Of a stretch of 64,000 nucleotides of DNA, positions 14,647 through 23,575 are shown one piece after another. The translations under genes were made by a program, and so were the position numbers. Position 1 is the stretch's first letter. Each line of letters starts with the position of its first letter. The notes beneath the pieces were generated by a model. That model was not told the DNA's origin and ran no database searches. It was given only the letters and a program-made list of their open reading frames with translations. The DNA is from Anaerovorax odorimutans (GTDB lineage: Bacteria > Bacillota > Clostridia > Peptostreptococcales > Anaerovoracaceae): the NCBI RefSeq assembly GCF_024459955.1, contig NZ_JANFXK010000007.1, positions 119,295-183,294 on the forward strand. The letters run 5' to 3'.

Positions 14647-16026
14647 TCAATTCTCTTTATTTCTTTCCGCCAGCTTTCGCTGGATCTCTTCGAACTTCTT
14701 TTTGGTGATGGGGTACCTGGAAAGGGAAATCATGGCCAGCACCAGGAAACAGGCCGGTATGACGGTCACGGAGTTCTGCACCCAGGTGAGAGCTGTCTCG
14801 GTCTGCACCTGCGCGCTGCCGTCAAAGCCCGCCAGCTGCAGAACAATGCCCAAAAGCTGCGAACCTATACCGGAAGCCAGCGCTTCCACCAGCCCCTGCA
14901 GGGAAACGATGGTTCCCTGACGCTTTTTCCCGGTTTCCAGCTCATCGTATTCGCACACGTCATAGATGATCGACGGCATGAGCTGCCAGTAAATGGAGGT
15001 GGAAACCGCTACGAAAAACACAAAGACGTACAGCTGCCACATGCCTTCTACTCCGATAACTCTCGCCGCTGTGACGGAAACCGCACCAATACCGAACACC
15101 CACATCAGGGCCGTCCGTTTGTCCGTTGCCGCGCTGATCCTGCGCATAATCATAATGAGAATGACGCAGACAGCGGTCCGGTACAGGAACATCCCGGAGA
15201 TCTGCTCCGCGGAAAGCCCATGGTTATAGGTAAAGTAATAGACCAGGTCCGAAGTAAACATCGCATAGCTCACCAGCGCGAAGAGGCTGGTAAAAAGCAG
15301 ATACTTGACAGGTTTTAATTTGAGGACCTGCCAGTATTCGCGAAAGATTTCAATCAGATTGGGTTTGGGCAGTCCGGTCTGTTCTCCTTCCGGCGCAGGC
15401 TGATCCTTTGACTTTGCCGCACGGGCCGTAATAAAAATCGAAAGCATGGAGGTGATGCCCACAATGGCGCCTGTGGCAGACCATGCTCCGTTCACCGACA
15501 GGCCTCTGTCTGTAAGAAATGCCACCAGAATAGTCGGCATAACCATGGCGACCACATTTCCCATCATGTTAAAAATCGAGGCGTATGACCGCAGCTCTGT
15601 CCGTTCGTTATAGTCCCTGGTGTACTCCGCCCCCAGGGCAAGATACGGGACAAAGAAACCCGTATAGGAGGTCCAGAAGATAATCAGGATCGCCCCGTAA
15701 TAAAAGGGCTTAATCTGCGGGATCAGGTCTACTGCCGTAAAAAGCAGATAGGTAGAGGCCGCTATGGGCAGGGCCATAATTGCCATGAAGGGTCTTCTCC
15801 TTCCCCACTTGGTCATGGCATGGTCGCTGAGGTATCCGATAATGGGGTTAATCAGCGTATTCCACAAGGCTCCCACCACGGTGATCGTTCCGGCAAACGC
15901 CGGCTCAACACCGGCGACCGTAGTAAGGAAGAAAAGCAGAAACGTACAGATAAAACCGTAAGAAGCGGCATCCCCATAAGCAGCGGAGGCATATTCAATT
16001 TTGTTTTTAAATCTTAACTTTTCCAT
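14647..16026 (-). CDS. Glycoside-pentoside-hexuronide (GPH) cation symporter
   Basis: 459 residues with about 12 membrane segments, belonging to the MelB/GPH branch of the major facilitator superfamily, which imports sugars or glycosides with Na+ or H+. Family marks: Y-G-D-A-A-S-Y-G-F near the start, N-P-I-I-G-Y-L-S-D then T-K-W-G-R-R-R-P-F, and Y-D-V-C-E-Y-D-E-L-E-T-G-K-K-R-Q-G in the C-terminal half. No glycosidase lies beside it, so the substrate is unknown. It ends in its own terminator. Confidence 0.85.
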   Translation of the reverse strand: MEKLRFKNKIEYASAAYGDAASYGFICTFLLFFLTTVAGVEPAFAGTITVVGALWNTLINPIIGYLSDHAMTKWGRRRPFMAIMALPIAASTYLLFTAVDLIPQIKPFYYGAILIIFWTSYTGFFVPYLALGAEYTRDYNERTELRSYASIFNMMGNVVAMVMPTILVAFLTDRGLSVNGAWSATGAIVGITSMLSIFITARAAKSKDQPAPEGEQTGLPKPNLIEIFREYWQVLKLKPVKYLLFTSLFALVSYAMFTSDLVYYFTYNHGLSAEQISGMFLYRTAVCVILIMIMRRISAATDKRTALMWVFGIGAVSVTAARVIGVEGMWQLYVFVFFVAVSTSIYWQLMPSIIYDVCEYDELETGKKRQGTIVSLQGLVEALASGIGSQLLGIVLQLAGFDGSAQVQTETALTWVQNSVTVIPACFLVLAMISLSRYPITKKKFEEIQRKLAERNKEN

Positions 16027-16102
16027 ATCCCTATCATACTCTATCGTCCTACCGGATAGTCAATGGGTTTTGTAATATTTTTTTGTTGTTTTTTTGCACC
16101 TT

Positions 16103-19100
16103 TTAAAAGTCAAACAGCTTCAGTTGTTCCGCCTGGGGAGCGCTTTTCTTTTTAAAGGCTTCTTCCCGCCTCAGGCAGCCCTTCGGCATTTCATCAATGA
16201 AGGGCGACGGCTCTTCTGAGGTCAGCAATATCAGCTCTTCCCTGGCCCTGGTCAGACCCACGTAAAACAGCCGCCGTTCTTCCTCCATATCCGCATGTTT
16301 CATGGGAATACAGTCCTCATTGACGCCGCATAGAAAGACTACCGGAAATTCCAGCCCCTTCGCCGCATGGAGGGTCATGAGGGTAACCGCTCCCGAATCA
16401 TATCGCTTTCCCGATGCGCTGCGTCTCAGGTCCTGTTCTTCACCCAACAGCAGCTCGTCTAAAAAAGGTCCCATTTCATTGTAGAACACAGCCATGTCCG
16501 CCAGACGGGACAGGGGTTCGTGGTTGGAAAGACCTGTTTTCTCTGCCCATTTTCTCAGAAGGGACTGGGGCTTTTCCCTCTTCATTTCCGGCAGAAACAG
16601 CTCCTTTAGGTACTGGCACGTTTCTTTGAGATCCGTCTTGAAAATTTCCCTGCAGGCGGTCTGCATCTGCTCCTCATAAACTTCCGGCTCCGGCAGGCAG
16701 CGGAAAAAGAGGATGGCGGCCCGCACTGCCGGATCCTGGAGAAACGGCTCCCTTCCTGTAATGACGCAGGGAATGCTCTCTTTTTTCAAGCATTTTTCCA
16801 GCAGCTTGGCCTGATGATGCGTTCTGTAAAGGACGGCGATGTCGCCAAAGCTTCTGTGGGTTTCCCGGCTGCCGGCGAAGTTCTGGGCATCCATCATATC
16901 CATTCCGCCGGTCATACGGTTGATTTCCCTGGCAATGCAGATGGCCTCCGACATACGGCTCTCCGCCGTTATGATGCGTGGCTTTTCTCCATCTGCCGCA
17001 CATGCGGTCAGGATCCGCCGCTCTCCGCTGTTGTTTTCGATAACCGGCAGCGCACAGTCGATGATCTGCGGGGTACTGCGGTAGTTTCGGTCCAGACGGA
17101 TGCGCTTTGTTTCGGGATACGCCTGGCTGATTCGCTGAAAAACGCCGGGGTCGGCACCCCTAAAGCCGTAGATAGACTGGTCGGGGTCGCCGATTACAAA
17201 GAGGCTTTCCGCCCGGCGGGACCAGGCTAAAATCAGCTGAAACTGGATATCGTTAATATCCTGCAGTTCATCGACCAGAAGATGTTTGCCCGGGAAAAAA
17301 TCCGGCAGCTGAGGACTTTCTCCCGTCAGGCGCAGCACCTCCAAAAGCAGGTCGTCGAAGTCGAGAAACCCTGCGTTTTTAAGCCTGCTGCTGTAATCCT
17401 CACACGCATCCAAAAGCTTTTTATCATCAATGCCGATCCCCGCCTTATGTTGGGATACCTTTCGCAGCAGCTTTGCCGGAGACAGGGTAAGGGAACAGGC
17501 CTCCGCAGTCTGTGCGGCCAGCTGCAGCTGCAGCTGTTCCTCCGCCAGAGATACCGGCTTTCCTGCTTTTTTCAGCATATCCAGACAGATGGCGTGGAAA
17601 GTCCCAACTCTCACTCCCCGCCCCTTATCGGGACCCAGCCTTTCCATCAGCCGCAGCCGCATCTCGCCCGCGGCCTTATTGGTAAAGGTTACAGCCGTTA
17701 TATCAGAAGGATTTTGCTCTTTTCTATCAATGAGAAAGGCGATCCGTTCCACCAGGGTATAGGTTTTTCCTGTTCCCGGTCCTGCGATTACAGCTACTTT
17801 GCTTTCCTCTGCTTCCGCGGCGGCTTTCTGCTGCGGATTTGTTTCCTGCGCTTCCGGAGCCGGTTCTGTTTTCGGTTCCGGGGCTTCCTGCGGCAGCGGG
17901 CGGGCGGCACGCTTCTTTTTCGGCTTTTCCCCCGCCGGAAGAGGGCAGCTGCCAAAGAGACTCATCTGGCCGCACAGCTCCTCGATTTCTTCCTTCCCGA
18001 TAATCTTTATTTTTCCGTACTCGCCGTCGTAGCCCGGTATTCGCTCCACCTTTCCCTGGCGAAGCCTTCGAATCCCCTCTTCAATACAAGGCCCGGCGCT
18101 CTTTCCGATATCCTCAAGGGGCAGCTCTCTCAAAATGGAGAATTCCGTGCCCAAGTCCTTCAGCATGGCCTCATATTGCCGCTGTACCTTAACGCTGGCA
18201 GGCGATTTGTCCGTAGAGGCAGCGATAACCTCCGGAAGGGGGACCAGGCTTTCAAAATAGCCGCCCTGGGACTTTCGATAATCCTCTCCCCGGTCCGCCA
18301 GCTGCTCGACTCTATGGAGTACGCCAATGGTAATCTTCTTGCCGCATACCGGACATTTTCCTCCATACTCGCTGGTTTCCACAGGGCTCAGGCACAGATC
18401 GCACTTGCGGTGGCCGTCCATGTGGTATTTGCCCTCCTCTGGGAAAAATTCAATGGTCCCTGAAAGACCCTCGCCTTTCTGAATGGCATTTGATATGCCT
18501 TCATAGGAAAGGGGGATGTCCAGCAGATTGGCTTCTCTTCCCAGCTTGGCCGGTGAATGGGCGTCGGAATTGGAAACCAGATTGTAACCGTCCAGCGCCG
18601 ACAAACGCCAGTTCATCGGTGGGTCTGATGACAGGCCGGTTTCCAAAGCATGGATGTGTCCGGTCAGATCGCCAAAGCATTCTTCGATGGTGTCAAAGCC
18701 CGAAAAAGCGCCGAAGAGAGAAAAATGCGGCGTCCAGATGTGCGCAGGAATAAAGACGGTTCTGGGGCAGACCTCCAGTGCGATCTCCAAAAGGTCCCTG
18801 CTGGAAAGGCCAAGAATGGGCCTGCCGTCGGAATGGATGTTGCCGATGGCTTCCAGCCTTCGCGACAAATGCTCCGCATCTTCAAGACTGGGCAACAAAA
18901 TCAGGTTGTGGACCTTTCTCGTCTTTTCCCCCTGCTTGTAGATGGAGCTGATCTCGCCGGACAAAATAAAGCGCGGCCGCTTCTCATCGGAGGTAATGGC
19001 GTCCCTGATCCGATACTCGTCCTTGAGGACGTACAGCCCTTCTTCCGCCGGGGACAGCTTTTCCTTCAGCTCCTGCCGCCATGCCGGATGGGTAAAATCT

Positions 19101-19219
19101 CCGGTTCCCAGAATGTCGATTCCCTTTCTTCTGGCCCAGAGGTCCAGATGCTCCGGCACGCATTCTCTGCTGGTAGCCCTGGAATATTTGGAATGGATAT
19201 GTAAATCCGCAATATACAT
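16103..19219 (-). CDS. EndoQ-like PHP nuclease fused to UvrD/Rep helicase
   Basis: 1038 residues. Residues 1-~420 match the TIGR00375/endonuclease Q type: PHP metal residues D5, H7, H9 (A-D-L-H-I-H-S), G-T-G-D-F-T-H-P at 38-45, S-N-S-D-A-H at 216-221, and a zinc finger C273-x2-C276...C289-x2-C292. EndoQ enzymes cut DNA 5' of deaminated bases. A Pro/Glu/Ala-rich linker (430-465) leads to a superfamily-1 helicase: Walker A A-G-P-G-T-G-K-T at 479-486, then T-F-T-N-K-A-A, motif II V-D-E-L-Q-D, G-D-P-D-Q-S-I-Y-G-F-R-G, and late motifs with T-L-H-A-A-K-G-L-E-F and V-G-L-T-R-A. All key motifs look intact. The fusion suggests coupled damage incision and strand removal; this is inference. Confidence 0.85.
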   Translation of the reverse strand: MYIADLHIHSKYSRATSRECVPEHLDLWARRKGIDILGTGDFTHPAWRQELKEKLSPAEEGLYVLKDEYRIRDAITSDEKRPRFILSGEISSIYKQGEKTRKVHNLILLPSLEDAEHLSRRLEAIGNIHSDGRPILGLSSRDLLEIALEVCPRTVFIPAHIWTPHFSLFGAFSGFDTIEECFGDLTGHIHALETGLSSDPPMNWRLSALDGYNLVSNSDAHSPAKLGREANLLDIPLSYEGISNAIQKGEGLSGTIEFFPEEGKYHMDGHRKCDLCLSPVETSEYGGKCPVCGKKITIGVLHRVEQLADRGEDYRKSQGGYFESLVPLPEVIAASTDKSPASVKVQRQYEAMLKDLGTEFSILRELPLEDIGKSAGPCIEEGIRRLRQGKVERIPGYDGEYGKIKIIGKEEIEELCGQMSLFGSCPLPAGEKPKKKRAARPLPQEAPEPKTEPAPEAQETNPQQKAAAEAEESKVAVIAGPGTGKTYTLVERIAFLIDRKEQNPSDITAVTFTNKAAGEMRLRLMERLGPDKGRGVRVGTFHAICLDMLKKAGKPVSLAEEQLQLQLAAQTAEACSLTLSPAKLLRKVSQHKAGIGIDDKKLLDACEDYSSRLKNAGFLDFDDLLLEVLRLTGESPQLPDFFPGKHLLVDELQDINDIQFQLILAWSRRAESLFVIGDPDQSIYGFRGADPGVFQRISQAYPETKRIRLDRNYRSTPQIIDCALPVIENNSGERRILTACAADGEKPRIITAESRMSEAICIAREINRMTGGMDMMDAQNFAGSRETHRSFGDIAVLYRTHHQAKLLEKCLKKESIPCVITGREPFLQDPAVRAAILFFRCLPEPEVYEEQMQTACREIFKTDLKETCQYLKELFLPEMKREKPQSLLRKWAEKTGLSNHEPLSRLADMAVFYNEMGPFLDELLLGEEQDLRRSASGKRYDSGAVTLMTLHAAKGLEFPVVFLCGVNEDCIPMKHADMEEERRLFYVGLTRAREELILLTSEEPSPFIDEMPKGCLRREEAFKKKSAPQAEQLKLFDF

Positions 19220-19281
19220 TTTGTTTCACCTGCTTTTCATAAGATGTTTCTATTATAAATCGCCCGCCCAAAATAGCAAAG

Positions 19282-19317
19282 AAAAAAGACTGCTTTTGCG
19301 TATTGCAGAAACAGTCT
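19282..19317 (-). terminator. Terminator of the PPOX gene
   Basis: On the minus strand AGACTG...CAGTCT closes a stem followed by TTTTTTC, located just past the stop of the PPOX gene. Confidence 0.7.
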
Positions 19318-19354
19318 CGCCTTTTCTTATTCTTATCCGTCTTTCTCTCCGTCT

Positions 19355-19825
19355 TTATCCTCTCGTTGCCTTTCCGCTGATCTTTTCGATGTCCATTCTG
19401 AGAACGTGCATCTTATCAAAAGCCGAGTTTATGTACTCTTCTCCTGCTTCCAGGTGATCCGGGGATAGTTTTTTCAGAATTGCTGTGATGCCCTTTCTCT
19501 TTTCGTCCTTGTCCTCCACTACCCGCACGTTTCCAAACACGGTAACGGAGCGGTACTGAGTATTGAATTTTTCAGGCATCAGCTTTACAGAGTCCACCAC
19601 GTTCAGGCAGGCGCTGCTGTTGGCTGCCAGATTTTCCAGTCTGTGGCCTTCCTTTGCGCAGTGAAAGTAAATCGCTCCGTCCACATAAACAAAGTTCATC
19701 GGTGTTCCATACGGAGTGTTATCCGTGCTGATTGTGGAAAGTACGCCGTATTCCGCTTTCTCCAGAGCCTCCAGCGCTTCCTCCTGAGATATGGCTTTTT
19801 CTTTTCTTCTCATTTCTTTATCCAT
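19355..19825 (-). CDS. Pyridoxamine 5'-phosphate oxidase-like flavoprotein
   Basis: 156 residues of the split-barrel FMN-binding (PPOX class) family. Marks: Y-G-V-L-S-T-I-S-T-D-N-T-P-Y-G-T-P, Y-F-H-C-A-K-E-G-H and Y-R-S-V-T-V-F-G. Many clostridial members share this form and are called nitroimidazole-resistance-like, but the substrate is unproven. Start at 19825 follows AGGAGG. It faces the MocR regulator across a 114-base gap with an inverted repeat, so that regulator probably controls it. A paralogue is at 34618-35130. Confidence 0.8.
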   Translation of the reverse strand: MDKEMRRKEKAISQEEALEALEKAEYGVLSTISTDNTPYGTPMNFVYVDGAIYFHCAKEGHRLENLAANSSACLNVVDSVKLMPEKFNTQYRSVTVFGNVRVVEDKDEKRKGITAILKKLSPDHLEAGEEYINSAFDKMHVLRMDIEKISGKATRG

Positions 19826-19862
19826 TTGGCACCTCCTGTTTTTCTTGTTTTCTTCTTGCAAT

Positions 19863-19900
19863 GAGTATACAATGAAATTGGTTTTTACATAAGTACCAAT
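19863..19900. promoter_or_regulatory. Divergent promoter with likely MocR operator
   Basis: ATTGGT (19877-19882) and ACCAAT (19895-19900) form an inverted repeat between the PPOX gene and the MocR gene; a further half-site GCCAAT follows at about 19919. On the minus strand TATACT (19863-19868) is a -10 for the PPOX gene, and its -35 area falls inside the repeat. A bound regulator could block or contact polymerase. Confidence 0.5.
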
Positions 19901-19939
19901 CATTACATTTTGACAGGAGCCAATTAAAAAGGAGAAATT

Positions 19940-21343
19940 ATGTTATACATTGACCGGGAAAGCGGGCTGCCGCTCTATGAACAAATTTACACTTCTTTTG
20001 TCCGTGAAATTCTTTCAGGGTCCCTGGCCGCCGGGGATCGTCTGCCTGCTACACGAAAGCTGGCGGAAGAGCTTTCCGTGGGGAGGAATACGGTGGACAA
20101 GGCTTATCAGCAATTGGCTGCCGAAGGCTACATCGAACCGCGGATCGGCAGCGGATTTACGGTAAATGAAATTCCGCTGCAGCTGTCATCAGGCGCACCC
20201 TCTTATTCTCCCCGTGAGCAGGATGCCCCTCCGTCCCGGCCGCCGGCCCGTTACGATTTTGCTTACGGTTCCGTGGACAATTCGGTCTTTCCTCACGATC
20301 AATGGCGGAAAAGCGTAAACAATGCCCTCAGCGCAATGGAGCTGGAGCAGACGATTCAATATCCCTGCCGCCAGGGGGAGCTGGTTCTCCGTCAGGAAAT
20401 TGCCCGCTATCTGCAGCGCTCCCGGGGCGTTGTCTGTGACCCCGATCAGATGGTGATAACCTGCGGTCAGCAGCATTCCATGGAGATTATCGCCAATATC
20501 TTTGAAAACAGCAGCAAAAACTTTGCCATGGAGGAGCCGGGCTATGATGGAATTCGGGCGATCTTTGCCAACCATCATTTTCAGCTGCATCCTGTAGCGG
20601 TGGAGTCTGACGGTATCTCCATACCGGCTGTGAAAAAATTGAACGCGGATCTTTTATATGTCACCCCTTCCCACCAGTTTCCCACCGGTGCTGTCCTTCC
20701 CATCGCAAAGCGCAGGCAGCTGCTTTCATGGGCTCAGGAAACGGAGACGTATCTGATTGAGGATGATTATGACAGTGAGCTTCGCTATTACACCAATCCC
20801 ATTCCTTCCCTCCAGTCTCTGGATATTCATGACCGGACCATTTATACGGGGACCTTTTCCAAATCCCTGGCTCCATCCATGCGCACGGCCTATATTGTTT
20901 TCCCCAAATCCCTGCTGCCGGCGTACCGGTCTTATTATCATCGGTATAATTCTCAGGTGTCGCCGCTGCACCAGCTGGCTCTGGCGGATTTTATCGGCTG
21001 CGGGGGCTATGAACGGCATATCAACCGGCTGAGGACTGTTTATCGGAAAAAGCAGGCGGCCCTGCTGGCCGGTCTGGAAAAAGTCTTTGGCGATACCATA
21101 TCGGTTTCCGGCGGCGGTGCCGGGATACATCTTCTGCTGAATGTAAAAAGCCCTTTCTCTCAAGAGGAGCTGATTGAAAGGGCTGAGCGCATTGGTATTC
21201 GCTTTTATTCCACGGAGGTCCTCTATATCGAGCCGCAAAACTGTCCCCGTTCCCAGCTGCTGCTGGGTTTTCCCACTATACCCGAGGAAGCCTTTATGGG
21301 GATCCTGGAGGATCTGCGGGATGCCTGGGAAATCGAAGGGTGA
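19940..21343 (+). CDS. MocR-family regulator (GntR HTH fused to aminotransferase fold)
   Basis: 467 residues. The first ~75 are a GntR-type winged helix (L-P-L-Y-E-Q-I-Y, D-R-L-P-A-T-R-K-L-A, G-R-N-T-V-D-K-A-Y, I-G-S-G-F-T-V). The rest is a fold-type I aminotransferase with the PLP lysine in T-F-S-K-S-L-A-P-S, and Y-P-C-R-Q-G-E and E-D-D-Y-D-S-E-L-R-Y conserved. Members bind PLP as effector, for example PdxR controlling PLP synthesis or GabR controlling GABA use. Here the divergent neighbour is a PPOX flavoprotein, so its target is probably that gene. Ribosome site AAGGAG. Confidence 0.85.
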   Translation: MLYIDRESGLPLYEQIYTSFVREILSGSLAAGDRLPATRKLAEELSVGRNTVDKAYQQLAAEGYIEPRIGSGFTVNEIPLQLSSGAPSYSPREQDAPPSRPPARYDFAYGSVDNSVFPHDQWRKSVNNALSAMELEQTIQYPCRQGELVLRQEIARYLQRSRGVVCDPDQMVITCGQQHSMEIIANIFENSSKNFAMEEPGYDGIRAIFANHHFQLHPVAVESDGISIPAVKKLNADLLYVTPSHQFPTGAVLPIAKRRQLLSWAQETETYLIEDDYDSELRYYTNPIPSLQSLDIHDRTIYTGTFSKSLAPSMRTAYIVFPKSLLPAYRSYYHRYNSQVSPLHQLALADFIGCGGYERHINRLRTVYRKKQAALLAGLEKVFGDTISVSGGGAGIHLLLNVKSPFSQEELIERAERIGIRFYSTEVLYIEPQNCPRSQLLLGFPTIPEEAFMGILEDLRDAWEIEG

Positions 21344-22022
21344 AAGGTTTGAAGAGACCGGCGTTGGCGGTCTCTCAGTATGAGGCGTCTGCAGACTCAA
21401 GGCCGGCAAATATGTGTAAATTATTGGTAAAACGTGTACAAAACAATAAAATCGCGTGTTTTGTACACGTTTTGAAGAGACTGCGAAAAGTTACACGCTT
21501 TTCAATAAGCCTGCGGCCTGCGAGGCAATCGGCAGCACAAATTTTCACTTCTAGGCGGCTCCATGCTCCGTCAAACCTACAACTTTGTGGTGCGGATTTG
21601 AGGAAAAGGTTACCGCGGCCTGGGTGCGGATAGGCTGCGGCCCGGGCCGCAGCCGTTGGGCACATGTATGAAACCCTACTCATACGGCAATTTGCGATTT
21701 TCATCAACACGCAACAAGAAATCGGGCTTTTGTTGACCTTTTTTCAAGGATACAGCGCCTGCAAGCTCAAAAACTTGACCAATCTGCGGTTTTGGACCAG
21801 CGCAGAGGCCGCAAGCCTTGGAAATACCTCAACAACTATGCCAAAACGCTCCCGGTGTTGAGAAATTATGCATATTCCTAAAAAATGGATGCGCTTTCTG
21901 CCCACCTGGACACCTCCGGCCCGGGTCAGGCCGCAGGAGATCGCAACCCTGCCCCCGCCCGGCGCAAGCTTGCCCGACACAGCCTCGCCCAACTCATCCC
22001 TGTCCGACACAGCCCCACTATC
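21344..22022. other. Gene-free stretch of 679 bases with repeats
   Basis: No convincing gene. It contains an inverted repeat with AAAACGTGTACAAAAC and TTTTGTACACGTTTTG around 21430-21475, repeat S copy 2 (about 21565-21640), a GC-rich hairpin GGCTGCGGCCCGGGCCGCAGCC (two arms, 21629-21654), and copy 1 of the long repeat T (21686-21878). The last 150 bases before the ferredoxin gene are C-rich on the plus strand (CCCGACACAGCC-type short repeats). Confidence 0.6.
21686..21878 (+). repeat. Dispersed hairpin repeat T, copy 1
   Basis: Begins near GGCAATTTGCGATTTTCATC and ends near ATGCATATTCC. Shares conserved ends (CATCAACACGC, TTTTTCAAGGATACAG, CCTTGGAAATACCTCAACAAC) with copies at 37770 and 43004, with a more variable centre. 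TTGTTG/CAACAA and CAAGG/CCTTG make it an inverted repeat able to fold into a stem with a ~60-base loop. Confidence 0.7.
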
Positions 22023-22799
22023 TTACAAAAACAGCTCCGGCTCTTTCCTGTCCATGAACTTGGTTTCCAGCATGCCCCTGATCTTTACGATCGGCTCGGC
22101 GGCGATGTATTTTGCGTCCACGGGGCAGCTTTTTACACAGGCGCTGCACAGAATGCAGCCCTGATCCACGATGCGAGGATCATCTCTATGTATGACTTGC
22201 ATCGGACATTTGTCCGCGCAGATCCCGCAGTCGGTGCAGGCATCCGTGGTTTTGGGCAGGAAGGGCATATCCGGCATGGGATCTTTATACGGCCTGTTGC
22301 CTTTGACCTCGATGGCTGCCAGCTGGCTGTTCTTCAATTTATCTGAAATTTGTTCGCCAAAACGCTTTGCGCAGGCAAGATCTTCGCCGTCGGGCCGTCC
22401 GGCAGCGACCTTTTTCGAATAGGAATGCTCCCCGATGAAGGCTCCTGCTCCGATGACGGAAAAACCGCCCTCTGTCAGAATATCCTGTCCCTCAATGAGG
22501 GCATCCTCATAGTCCCGATTTCCGTAAACAGCTGCCAAAACTGCCGAGGTACCGTTTCCTTTTACCCGGCGCAGAGGGGCCTGCAGCACCTCCGGCACCC
22601 TGCCTGCGTATACCGGATAGCCTAATACCAATATGTCCTGGTCGCTAAAGGAATACTCCCTGTCTCTGACCTCCGGTTCGGTAAGATCTATTGTTTCCAA
22701 TTGGCAGTCCATCGCCTGACTGATGCCCCCGGCTATGGCTCCGGCAATTTTCCCGCTGGTGCCTGTCGGACTGAAATACATTACAATTACTCTTTTCAT
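22023..22799 (-). CDS. EFR1-type flavodoxin-ferredoxin fusion protein
   Basis: 258 residues. The N-terminal ~165 are a flavodoxin-like domain with the FMN phosphate loop S-P-T-G-T-S-G-K and G-Y-P-V-Y-A-G-R. The C-terminal part has two 4Fe-4S motifs, C-T-D-C-G-I-C-A-D-K-C-P and C-I-L-C-S-A-C-V-K-S-C-P. Such EFR1 proteins are common in anaerobes and are presumed electron carriers; partners are not known. Start at 22799 is set by AAAGGAGAGG; longer frames upstream are not supported. It is transcribed alone. Confidence 0.82.
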   Translation of the reverse strand: MKRVIVMYFSPTGTSGKIAGAIAGGISQAMDCQLETIDLTEPEVRDREYSFSDQDILVLGYPVYAGRVPEVLQAPLRRVKGNGTSAVLAAVYGNRDYEDALIEGQDILTEGGFSVIGAGAFIGEHSYSKKVAAGRPDGEDLACAKRFGEQISDKLKNSQLAAIEVKGNRPYKDPMPDMPFLPKTTDACTDCGICADKCPMQVIHRDDPRIVDQGCILCSACVKSCPVDAKYIAAEPIVKIRGMLETKFMDRKEPELFL

Positions 22800-22855
22800 G
22801 ATTTCCTCTCCTTTACTTATTCGCTTATTATAGTTATGGGAGGAGAGTTTGTCAA

Positions 22856-23575
22856 TTAATTGTCCGTGCCCCGCTTCCGGTACAGCACCATCAAAATTAT
22901 TGAGGCAATGACGATCCATCCAAGAACCGTTGCGGCCCGAATCAGCGAATCGGAGGAAAGAAGCGTACCCTTCTGCAGCGCGTACACCAGATCCAGGGTC
23001 GGCTGGCAAGGGGTGAAAGCCGCGACTGCGTCCACGGTTTTATTAAGGCCGTTAAAAACTGACGGCAGCAGGAAAAGCATCATGACCGGTACCTCATAGA
23101 CACCGGCGTTCATCTGGTCTCTGGCCAGAATTCCCACAGAACCGCCCAGCAGAATTAAGGGAATTCCGCCGATCACAGTAATCACAATGAACATCGGCAA
23201 TAGCTTTGCGTCCACGCCTGAAATGAAGAAGATGACCGTATTGCTGATTAGCATAATGACACTGGTAACCAGTATTTTAGCGGTAAAAATCTCGACTCCG
23301 CTTACATTGGAAAGCATCAGCGTGCGCATGGTAAATTTTTCTTTTTCCTCTGCAATGGTCGTGGCCGGAATCATGACGGAAATCATCGCCAGGTTTAATC
23401 CCAGGATCATATTTATCAGGTACAGGGCCCCAATACCAAAGTCAGCCAGTATATATTTATAGATAACGGCAAAGGCGATGGGTATAATGCAGCTGACAAA
23501 CACCGCCATATTCTTAAAAAAGTCGATAAAGTCCTTTTTAAACAAAATCCTTATTTTTCTCATTGAAAGCTCCAT
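22856..23575 (-). CDS. ABC transporter permease
   Basis: 239 residues with six membrane segments and no catalytic motif, typical of small ABC-2 type permeases. The start codon overlaps the stop of the ATPase gene by one base (TAATG), so the two are translationally coupled. The exporter substrate cannot be inferred, but the regulator two genes upstream suggests a drug or peptide response unit. Confidence 0.75.
   Translation of the reverse strand: MELSMRKIRILFKKDFIDFFKNMAVFVSCIIPIAFAVIYKYILADFGIGALYLINMILGLNLAMISVMIPATTIAEEKEKFTMRTLMLSNVSGVEIFTAKILVTSVIMLISNTVIFFISGVDAKLLPMFIVITVIGGIPLILLGGSVGILARDQMNAGVYEVPVMMLFLLPSVFNGLNKTVDAVAAFTPCQPTLDLVYALQKGTLLSSDSLIRAATVLGWIVIASIILMVLYRKRGTDN

Noticed and set aside
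17282..18463. A 393-codon plus-strand frame.
   Set aside because: It is the antisense of the EndoQ-UvrD gene, with no ribosome site and unnatural composition (Arg, Cys, Phe rich).
21340..21633. Small plus-strand frame after the MocR gene.
   Set aside because: No ribosome site, overlaps the MocR stop, and covers inverted repeats and repeat S.
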